A DNA stretch of 64,000 bases from NCBI GenBank assembly GCA_022885665.1, contig JAGQDJ010000017.1:62001-126000 (forward strand). The letters are read 5' to 3'. This stretch comes from Triops longicaudatus (taxonomy: Eukaryota > Arthropoda > Branchiopoda > Notostraca > Triopsidae). The translations under genes were made by a program, and so were the position numbers. Position 1 is the stretch's first letter. Every line of letters starts with the position of its first letter. The notes beneath the pieces are model-generated. The model worked only from the letters and a program-made list of their open reading frames with translations. It was not told where the DNA came from and searched no databases. This document shows positions 58,501 through 64,000 of the stretch, in pieces.

Positions 58501-61500
58501 CTATTCCCAGAGCCTTCGTTTGGTTTGGTTTCATGTATTGATTCTATCGGGAAAGAAAGTACACCTTAGACGCCCGCGAAGAGAATCAAGGGTGACAATC
58601 AAATTTCTACGATTACAAGCAAATAAGTAAATTTGTCCTTTAGGCTAACAATGGGGGCAAAGGTATAGCATTGCGTGGAAAACGGCATAGCGTGAAGGAA
58701 AGACAATAATGTCGATAAAATGAGCTCATAAATATGTCCAGTATTAGAAGCACGTGGGTGTGTTTTTCCGTAGTAATAGTTTGCGCTCACCATCTCTTGT
58801 GTTTGTAGCAGTCCAGTTTGGATGGCAACATAACGACGAGCATCGTTAGGATAACGCCCACCGCTAAGGACCACGGAGCAGTGGTGACTTGCAGCGCGAC
58901 CAACCCCTTCATGAATACCAGTGTGCTTGAGACCCGGAAACAGCTGAACGTTCTTTGTAAGTTTCATTCAAACTGGCACGTGGAACTTGTTTCATGCTGA
59001 GTTAGAAATGGAAAATGGATTAGCAAACTTCTTCACAGGTGAAACGGGGTTTAGTGATAATTTAGCGGAATAATTACCTGAATAGAGCGAAATTTAAACG
59101 GAACTAGCGCTGTAACAGGTATTATGCAGTACACAGCAATATAGTCTGAAGGAATCCACATTTGCGGATAACGCGAAAACGTAGGAAGTTTGATAAACGT
59201 TAAAAGCTATGTTGTAGGCAACGAATGGTTCTAATTTACGAGTCATAAATGGAGGTTACGACTTCATTGCGATGAATATTACTCGTAATGATAACGTAAT
59301 GCGTAGCTGTCGTTTACCTTGGTAGTGCAGTCATTCGCAAAAATTCGTGTCAGAAACTTAGCGAAGTTTGAATTTTTTGCCCAAGATCTAGCAGAAACGT
59401 GGGTGTTATTATGAACCATTGCGATGATCATAAGGAATGAAGAGAAACGAAAGCTCTTTAGATTGTACTGGTACGTGTTTATTTTCAAACAAAGCGCACG
59501 ACAATTCTTTCGAGCGCTCCTGTTTACGAGTGTAACTACAAAGAACCTACGTCATTTTTTTCGCTGCTCTGGAGCAGCTTCACCAAGCATGTAATTCCGT
59601 CAGAAACACGATGTTCATTTAGTCCTTTTCTGTTTTGTTTGTTTCGTGAGTAGTGGCATTTAGAAAATTATGTACTGGTAAACCAAACAAGAGGCTTTTT
59701 TGAGCTTCTTTGTAATATTTGATGAGGAAACTCATATTTATCAGTCATACAAAGAGGGAACGTGAACTAACGTAGAAAATACGGGATTCCAGAATAAATA
59801 GCGTATTCTCTTCTGTTCATATTTTACGTTTACATAAATAACTGAACTACCCTTAGCTTTTTTCGGAATTTACCAGGGTAAAGAGTTCAACAAGTCAGAT
59901 AGACAGGAACACTACCACTTATAAAAATGGATCTCAAGGCCAAATGTTTTCTTATTCATCGCAGGAATTTCACCATCACAATGTGCCACATAGCGTCGTG
60001 TCTTATGGAAACAAATGACTTGTTCTATGAATACTATAAGTCTCCCATTTTCTCAAAGTAGCTCGTTTTCTGTACCGATAAGAGCTGAAAACTTTACGAC
60101 TCGCAAGATGAATGGGTGCCAAAAGATAGAACACCTTTCATCCCGTAATAGCTTGTTTGTGTTTTCACGTGCGGCACAACACCAGACGTTGACTGTAATA
60201 AAACCAATGTCTGTAGAAAGGAGATAGTTAGGAGTAGAAAGGAGGTTACTCGATATTCGCAAGCATGGATTTATCTCGAGTCCTTATTGTGTTACTAAAC
60301 TAAATTGCTATGAGAACAATGTAAAAAAAATATTATTTTTTTAGTTTTATGTTCATTATCCATAAGCCTACGTGAAACTGTAGTCCTTTTTTAAAAGGTA
60401 GGTCTTATTTTAATTCGTTTCCGACTTCATTGCTTTTGCTTGTTCTGTATCGATCCGCAAAGCACTATTCTGTCTGCACCAAGCGCTGACAATAGCGAAC
60501 TAGCCGAAAAGAGAATACTTCTTTAGTTTTAACAACGTCGAGGTTTAAAAGTTAGAATTGTGAACTTGCTAACTGGAAAATGGAGTTAATTAAGCTATAA
60601 AAGAGGATCATTCTGTCAACCCGCAACAGTGCATTGGATTAGTAGTCTGCTGCTAGCTAGCTACACGTAGCTTAGAAGAGCGCTCTGGTTAAACTCGGCA
60701 GGTGGGTAGCGTTGCGTAATTTTACGCTTAGACTATGCTAATTAAGCCTAAACTAGGACAACACAAGAAGCGTCTAGACTGTGTTTATTGCTTGTATAAA
60801 CATTGGCCAGCAATCTTAAATGTGAAGTTGTGAAACACATTGTGCTTCTACTCTCACTTTGAATGTGAAGTAATTTGCATTCCTTTTTTCATATTTAGCC
60901 TTCAGGAATTAATTTCTCCTTTTGGATTTTAAATATTTAGTCATTGTTAATTTTTTGTAGTGTTCATGTCGAGTTTTCATTATTTATTTTCACCTTTTGT
61001 AAGTTGAATATTTCGTATTTTTAATGTTTTGTAATTTTAAAATTTAATCTTCAGTGTTTATTTTCACCATTTAGTGTTCGAATATTTAACGTTTTTATTG
61101 TTCTGTATTTTTAATTACTTTGATTTCGTTTTTTTTATTATTTTTTATTTTATTGATCTTTTTATTTATTTGTTTTTTTGTTTTGTTTTTTTAATTAGTG
61201 TTAATAGCTCTCGACATTTAGTTGTGTTTATCAGAAGGTACTGGTTTGTTTGTCAGCTTGCAACTCTTACGATTCGTTGAAATGGTAAACTGAAATCAGT
61301 TCCTGATTTACCCAAAAAGTGGAAACACATAAGTCAAAAAAACATTACTTTTGGATATAGGGCAACCTGAGAACACGCTAGTGCGCTGTTTCAAGTAAGC
61401 TGGCGAGCCACCGGTCCATTTAGACCGGATTAGCAGCCTGCTACATAAAATGCCTCGTGCGGAGTGGTGAACTGTTGATCCCGTATTAATGATGCGCATA

Positions 61501-62396
61501 TAATGTCTGTTTCTAGTTCCTCCCACCGCGGAGTTGGAATTGGGTCGAAATCTGAATCCACATGATATTGAAGAAGGCGATCACGTGTATTTCGAGTGTC
61601 AAGTCAAGTCTAATCCTCCTCCGCACCGTGTCGTCTGGACCCATGAGGTATGTCGACCTTTTTTCCGAAACAAACGAACGTAGTCAGCCTACTGTAGTTA
61701 ATTAAACACCCAAAAGAGCTTAACAATTCTTTCATGGCCTGATAATTGTTTCATAACGCCACGCGTTGTGCTCGCCAAGCTCCCAGGAAATACCGAGAAG
61801 TTTGGTTTAAAAGTAACATTCGTCCCCCCTTGAGGGTTATGGGTCTAAAAGCTACTTCCTGTACTGACTAACAGACTAATCCTAGTACTGCTAGTTATCC
61901 TAATATGATTTTTTATTTATTTAGTTTCTTCGTTCGCGTCAAGAGTTGTAAATGGTTTCGTTCGTATTCGTGTGTTAAACAATGCATAAAAAATATCAAA
62001 ATCTCTTGAAGACCTAGCTTTGTATCTGTGAAGATGGATGTGGAGGCAGAATGTTATAAACATGTCAGAAACAGACAAAAGAAATTATTAGTTTAAGAAG
62101 TGGAGGATCTATTATAGTTATCAAAAAAGATGTCTTGGGTACAAAAACATTCAACAGTAAAAAAAATGAAACGTCGTTCGAGTGACGTTTAAGTCTGACG
62201 AGCTTGCTGTCATTGTCATTCTCTTTTTCTAACTAGGGTCAGATTGTTCGCCATAATGTCAGTGCCAATGTGATCCCCATCAATCAAAGCCTCGTCATGC
62301 GTGGAATTCAGAGACATCAAGCTGGGCATTACGCCTGTCAAGCGTCTAACACGGAGGGCACTGGTGTCAGTAATACTGTCTTCCTCCAGATAATGC
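16421..62396 (+). CDS. side: Sidestep-family Ig cell-adhesion receptor, N-terminal part, 9 exons (gene continues beyond window)
   Basis: Joining nine exons gives 1327 nt, that is 442 complete codons plus one base, with no stop and every junction on GT/AG. The product has a signal peptide (residues 1 to about 19) and four Ig-like domains with canonical Cys pairs: C47-C122, C174-C226, C271-C324 and C373-C423. The core Trp residues are W62, W187, W284 and W386. Family hallmarks seen are ELPCDI, LVLWYK, PIYTYDAR and YRCRVDF in Ig1, VGPYDEG and GGRPAPEVTWW in Ig2, GSRP in Ig3, and LNPHDIEEGD with VYFEC in Ig4. N-X-S/T sequons fall at N65, N137, N232, N303, N332, N396 and N405. Sidestep proteins are transmembrane ligands for Beat-family receptors in insect axon guidance; that role is inferred here from family. 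Drosophila has several Side paralogues, so the symbol is a family-level assignment. The C-terminal part lies beyond position 64000. Confidence 0.9.
19138..19343. mobile_element. MITE-like element, copy B
   Basis: Starts ACAG, contains tgtcgttataacgaactccc (19166-19185), cagacgctttcgttt in the middle, and ends ttcgttttaacgatattg followed by tactgt. Read in reverse, the right end is ACAGTACAATATCGTTAAAA, giving imperfect terminal inverted repeats. It matches copy A block by block. It lies in intron 1 of the Sidestep-family gene. Confidence 0.45.
21394..21409. repeat. Poly-T run
   Basis: Sixteen consecutive T inside a longer T-rich stretch (21369-21409) in intron 1. Confidence 0.8.
28767..28896 (+). 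CDS. side: Exon 2: N-terminal half of Ig domain 1
   Basis: Residues 30-72 plus two bases of codon 73. It starts after a TTACAG acceptor (phase 1) and ends at GTAAGT (phase 2). The translation includes GTRAELPCDI, with the B-strand Cys C47, a proline-rich PPPLDN turn, then LVLWYKN with core W62, and ends PIY before the split Thr codon. ELPCDI followed by LVLWYK and PIY-x-x-DAR is the most diagnostic signature of Sidestep-family Ig1. An N-glycosylation sequon lies at N65 (NDT). The reading frame runs on past the donor for about 50 codons, but that tail does not look like an Ig domain, so the splice is preferred. Confidence 0.93.
31375..31530. repeat. AT-only low-complexity tract
   Basis: About 150 bases of nearly pure A/T, built from AAATATT, TTTAAAAA and AATAAATA words with only a few G or C. 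It lies in intron 2. It may be a decayed microsatellite or a matrix-attachment-like stretch; function cannot be read from sequence. Confidence 0.75.
32794..32830. repeat. Isolated pogo-like terminus
   Basis: acagtcgcactctatataac, followed by gcattcgtgtcgg, resembles a single terminal inverted repeat of a pogo/Tigger-type element. No matching opposite end was found nearby, so this is a weak call. Confidence 0.25.
35505..35710 (+). CDS. side: Exon 3: C-terminal half of Ig domain 1
   Basis: The first base completes Thr73; the exon then encodes residues 74-141 plus one base of V142. It begins YDARV, continuing PIYT into the family motif, and contains the F-strand motif D-E-G-L-Y-R-C (residues 116-122, C122 pairing with C47). 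It ends with RVDFGRSPTRN and the G strand NLTIV. N137 is a sequon (NLT). The acceptor is ATGCCAG and the donor GTAAGT. Base composition is visibly more GC-rich than the flanking introns, as in the other exons. Confidence 0.93.
35881..35914. repeat. Perfect 14-bp hairpin
   Basis: AATTGTAAGTTCCT (35881-35894) and AGGAACTTACAATT (35901-35914) are exact reverse complements around a six-base AGCGTC loop. It sits 170 bases inside intron 3. The left arm contains GTAAGT, a donor-like word, sequestered within the stem. Confidence 0.85.
37276..37293. repeat. Poly-A run
   Basis: Eighteen consecutive A in intron 3. Confidence 0.8.
42843..42877. repeat. ATT/TTA microsatellite
   Basis: Repeated TTA triplets with one interrupting T run, in intron 3. 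Confidence 0.8.
44244..44354 (+). CDS. side: Exon 4: N-terminal half of Ig domain 2
   Basis: Two bases complete V142; the exon then encodes residues 143-178 plus one base of G179. It starts VPSQKPKI and contains VGPYDEG, followed by LFLTC with B-strand C174. The hinge VPxxKPxIxD and the VGPYxEG motif are typical of the Ig1-Ig2 junction in Sidestep proteins. The acceptor is CTTTTCAG and the donor GTAATG, which matches the metazoan consensus less well than the gene's other donors. It is the shortest Ig-coding exon at 111 nt. Confidence 0.92.
44355..48231 (+). other. Intron 4 (3,877 bp, phase 1)
   Basis: Splits Ig2 between the B strand and the WW motif. Donor GTAATG and acceptor AAAAAG are both weaker than usual. 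A short GA microsatellite lies near 46198-46215. No gene is seen inside. Confidence 0.85.
46198..46215. repeat. Short GA microsatellite
   Basis: A run of GA dinucleotides (gagagagagag) within a purine-rich stretch of intron 4. Confidence 0.7.
48232..48435 (+). CDS. side: Exon 5: C-terminal half of Ig domain 2
   Basis: Two bases complete G179; the exon then encodes residues 180-246 plus one base of L247. It starts RPAPEVTWW (core W187), so the spliced motif is GGRPAPEVTWW, strongly Sidestep-like. LLDQSYEG follows, then the F strand LRCEARN with C226. N232 is a sequon (NWT). The acceptor is unusual: it reads AAAAAG, with the pyrimidine-rich stretch displaced about ten bases upstream. Frame continuity and the motif split across the junction fix the site. 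The donor is GTAAGT. Confidence 0.92.
49050..49185. repeat. Inverted ATT/AAT trinucleotide tract
   Basis: T-rich TTTA and ATT repeats change to AAT repeats near 49128, so attattattatt and aataataataat can fold on each other. It lies in intron 5 and probably forms a long weak AT hairpin. Confidence 0.8.
50395..50436 (+). repeat. Two-copy tandem duplication, period 24
   Basis: gcaaatagctgttttgtt occurs at 50395-50412 and again at 50419-50436, each followed by TATG or AATG. A local replication-slippage product in intron 5. Confidence 0.8.
51030..51080 (+). repeat. Two-copy tandem duplication, period 30
   Basis: A 21-base word beginning caaaatctggacc and ending gattg occurs at 51030-51050 and 51060-51080 with one C/T difference. 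Confidence 0.8.
52170..52316. repeat. T-rich (TATTT)n tract with internal duplication
   Basis: Low-complexity T/A sequence in which gtttattt-type words and ttaattaatatttatt each occur twice. Intron 5. Confidence 0.8.
53738..53792. repeat. T-rich low-complexity tract
   Basis: Nearly pure T/A, with TTTTTTATAT words. Intron 5. Confidence 0.75.
56020..56168 (+). CDS. side: Exon 6: N-terminal half of Ig domain 3
   Basis: Two bases complete L247; the exon then encodes residues 248-296 and ends in phase 0. It reads RPLMVSING, LSAGKRYDLEC (C271), then VSVGSRPAAVMTW with core W284. The LSAxxxY and GSRP motifs are characteristic of the third Ig domain of Sidestep proteins. W284 is followed by Asn, where I would expect an aromatic residue in relatives. 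The acceptor is ATATCTAG and the donor GTAAGC. Confidence 0.92.
56936..56972 (-). repeat. CCAGGATTT / G-tract fragment, minus orientation
   Basis: On the minus strand this reads GCCAGGATTT, then GGTTCGGGTGG, then 12 G (plus-strand C run 56936-56947). It resembles the fragment at 8325 and similar words at 49871-49890, suggesting members of one dispersed family. Confidence 0.3.
57236..57462. repeat. Long imperfect inverted repeat with a perfect 19-bp core
   Basis: TTGCTAGTCTAGTTGACGT (57289-57307) is exactly complementary to 57386-57404. Similarity continues outward on both sides to about 57236 and 57462, with gaps, and weakly inward. The result is a fold-back structure of about 225 bases. A MITE or a fold-back transposon is plausible. 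It lies in intron 6. Confidence 0.75.
57486..57577. repeat. Cluster of five TATACTTTGT words with a palindrome
   Basis: TATACTTTGT occurs at 57486, 57501 and 57568 on the + strand and at 57519-57528 and 57538-57547 on the - strand. The copies at 57501 and 57519 form a palindrome with perfect 12-base arms around GCAT (57501-57528). It begins 24 bases after the inverted repeat. Confidence 0.85.
58809..58956 (+). CDS. side: Exon 7: C-terminal half of Ig domain 3
   Basis: Encodes residues 297-345 plus one base of F346, entered in phase 0. It contains SIVRITPTAKDHGAVVTC, with the F-strand Cys C324, then SATNPFMNTS and a G strand ending QLNVL. Sequons lie at N303 (NIT) and N332 (NTS). The acceptor is a NAGNAG tandem (TAGCAG, 58806-58811). 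Use of the proximal site gives Gln297, while the distal site starts the exon at 58812 and drops that residue without changing frame. The donor is GTAAGT. Confidence 0.92.
58957..61516 (+). other. Intron 7 (2,560 bp, phase 1)
   Basis: Separates Ig3 from Ig4. Donor GTAAGT, acceptor TTTCTAG. Its main internal structure is a degenerate T-rich tandem repeat of about 74-bp period around 60911-61132. No additional exon was seen. Confidence 0.85.
60911..61132 (+). repeat. Degenerate tandem repeat, period about 74 bp, three units
   Basis: tattttcacc occurs at 60985 and 61059, and a diverged form (aatttctcct) at 60911, each followed by similar T-rich text including gaatattt and gtatttttaat. A decayed minisatellite in intron 7. 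Confidence 0.5.
61517..61647 (+). CDS. side: Exon 8: N-terminal half of Ig domain 4
   Basis: Two bases complete F346; the exon then encodes residues 347-389 and ends in phase 0. The translation runs FPPTAELELGRNLNP, then HDIEEGDHVYFEC with C373, then QVKSNPPPHRVVWTHE with core W386. The LGxNLNPxDIxEGDxVYFEC pattern is one of the best-conserved Sidestep-family signatures. The acceptor is TTTCTAG and the donor GTATGT. Confidence 0.94.
61648..62236 (+). other. Intron 8 (589 bp, phase 0)
   Basis: The only short intron in the window; it splits Ig4 right after WTHE. Donor GTATGT, acceptor CTAACTAG. Nothing notable inside. Confidence 0.9.
62237..62396 (+). CDS. side: Exon 9: C-terminal half of Ig domain 4 (last exon in window)
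   Basis: Encodes residues 390-442 plus one base of codon 443. It contains SLVMRGIQRHQAGHYAC with F-strand C423, then QASNTEGTG, and ends with the G strand NTVFLQIM. Sequons lie at N396 (NVS) and N405 (NQS). The acceptor is CTAACTAG and the donor GTAAGT, leaving a phase-1 junction to an exon outside the window. No acceptor followed by a convincing Ig coding segment was seen between 62397 and 64000. Confidence 0.93.
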
Positions 62397-64000
62397 GTAA
62401 GTCACTTTTTGCGTAAGTCCTGCTAATTAAGTACGTTTTGTTTGCTGTCCGGACAGAAGCACGGTACAATTAATCAAAACGAGATTATACAAATGAAATA
62501 CCAGATTTACGGAGCAGAGAAAATGGAAGCTTGACAACGTGTTTTGTTGAAATTAATTAGGGCAGTTTTGACTTCTTAGTGGCTAACTATTTTGTACTTT
62601 TGGATTCGCTGAAAAATTTTACAGTTGTCACCTAATCATACGTGACTTCATGTATGTCTTTCATCTCGTTATTTTTTATTTACTATTTTTCTCCTTCCAA
62701 ATTCCGTTTCAAATTTTCCCTTTCGAGTTTATGTTTTTGCTTATTTTCAAATTCTAACTTCAGCTTTTGTTTAGCTAATAATTTGATATGTTATGGGCGG
62801 GGTTCGTCACATGTCTCTTAAATAGTAGGGGCAAAGGATTGAGGGTTTCGAACCGTGTGAAAATGTCAATACCTTGAGAAGTCAATATTTGAATTAAAAC
62901 CAATGGAATTTCTGTTCATAGTATCAGTTAATTCGTGATCATTCCAGTGGTTCTATGAAAATAGAATAGAAATATCAGTTTTTATTGATTCTCTTAATAC
63001 TAGGATTCTTAGTAATAGGATTCTTCCTCTATTAAATTGGAGGAAGCTCGATAGAACTTGCGAAAAAATTGTTTCATTGTCTTCGTTTCATGCTATACAC
63101 CTCGTCCTTATTTTGGCTCCATAGGAAGACCCGCGCTGTTCAAGTAATCAGTTTCTTTTTGGTCTACGACAAAAATTTAAAAGGAGACGTGACGGAGAGC
63201 AGCTCTCTTGTCGCTAAGAAGCACGTTATAACATGTCAAGGAGTTTCTGGAATACTCCACCAACCTTTCTTTTTTACTTCTCGTTTCGCTGCATCGTCCC
63301 AAATTCATTTTAGCTGCCTGTTTATTACAAGTTTATATGCATAGTTCTTATACGTACTCGCTCTTCGGTAAGTAACTTCTACTATTATTTTATCTTTAGC
63401 ATTTTTTTTTTTACTTTTCGGTGAGAAAAAATAAAAAAAAATACTGGCTCAGCTGCGACAGTCTCCAAGATCCTGGACGTCAATAACAGGATTATTCACT
63501 CGAACTGGAATTCTAACCAAGGCTAACACTTGTAGCTGATGAGCGTATGCCTCCTTGACTAAAAACAACATAGCATCTTTGTATTCTATCAAAATTTCCG
63601 GGACAAATATTTTACGGTTTACATTGAACATATGATTAATTCGGGAGCGACAGCCAAGGATGTGAGGGCCATATCACCCGTGGTAAATTTCGACCCAACG
63701 TACGTATTTATACTGGGCTGTGCTTCGCCAAAGCAGTAAAAACGCCTTCGTCCATTTTATAGGCAAATATTTTTTCATAATAGGACGAAACGTGCATTGT
63801 AACGAAACAGGGGTAAACAGCTTACTTTTAAAGTGGGATGCTCGCAAGGTTGCCTTGGGTGGATAATTACTGTGTACATACGTTATCTCGCGTCGGTATT
63901 TAGACGTAATTTTGTACCTATTCAGTACTTAATGTACCGTAGTACTTAGCATTTCAGTATTTAACGTAATTAATGCAGCGTAATCCTACCGTTCGTGCTG
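62397..64000 (+). other. Intron 9, 5' part (phase 1, runs off the window)
   Basis: Begins with GTAAGT after codon 442. The remaining 1.6 kb is AT-rich and shows no acceptor followed by a fifth Ig domain. The rest of the gene should lie beyond 64000. Confidence 0.75.

Larger units (their letters stand above)
56169..58808 (+). other. Intron 6 (2,640 bp, phase 0)
   Basis: Splits Ig3 after Arg296. Donor GTAAGC, acceptor TTTGTAG with a NAGNAG extension. It carries a retroelement-like CCAGGATTT/G-tract fragment (minus orientation) near 56936-56972, the long inverted repeat at 57236-57462 and the TATACTTTGT cluster at 57486-57577. Confidence 0.85.

Noticed and set aside
1..64000. Prokaryotic-type systems (CRISPR arrays, operons, defence islands)
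   Set aside because: Coding density, intron structure and splice signals are animal; no regularly spaced repeats were found.

Overview
This is an animal nuclear genome window that is AT-rich, full of low-complexity tracts and almost entirely non-coding. It holds one clear protein-coding gene on the + strand, spread over about 46 kb. Its nine small coding exons join in a single reading frame at consistent GT-AG splice sites and encode the N-terminal 442 residues of a cell-surface protein: a signal peptide followed by four Ig-like domains. The product is recognisable as a Sidestep (Side/Beat-receptor) family protein. That family is arthropod-typical, so the host is most likely an arthropod. The long introns (up to 12.3 kb) argue against a compact genome. 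I cannot place it more precisely from sequence alone.

Layout: 1-16180 is upstream sequence with no supportable gene. It holds a tRNA-derived SINE-like remnant, a poly-T/G-rich retroelement-like fragment and one copy of a short MITE-like element. 16181-16420 is a probable 5' UTR with a possible splice acceptor and a tiny in-frame uORF. Coding exons lie at 16421-16508 (signal peptide), 28767-28896 and 35505-35710 (Ig1), 44244-44354 and 48232-48435 (Ig2), 56020-56168 and 58809-58956 (Ig3), and 61517-61647 and 62237-62396 (Ig4). The gene continues past the right edge: the last donor at 62397 leaves an open phase-1 junction, and any remaining Ig, FN3, transmembrane and cytoplasmic parts would be outside.

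Architecture: every Ig domain is built from exactly two exons and is bounded on both sides by phase-1 introns, so each exon pair is a 1-1 symmetric cassette. The introns carry AT-rich simple repeats, a second copy of the MITE-like element, a perfect 14-bp hairpin, and a long imperfect inverted repeat next to a cluster of five TATACTTTGT words. No prokaryotic system, CRISPR array, rRNA or intact transposase was seen. The best leads for novelty are the non-coding structured elements in introns 1, 3 and 6 and the modular exon layout.
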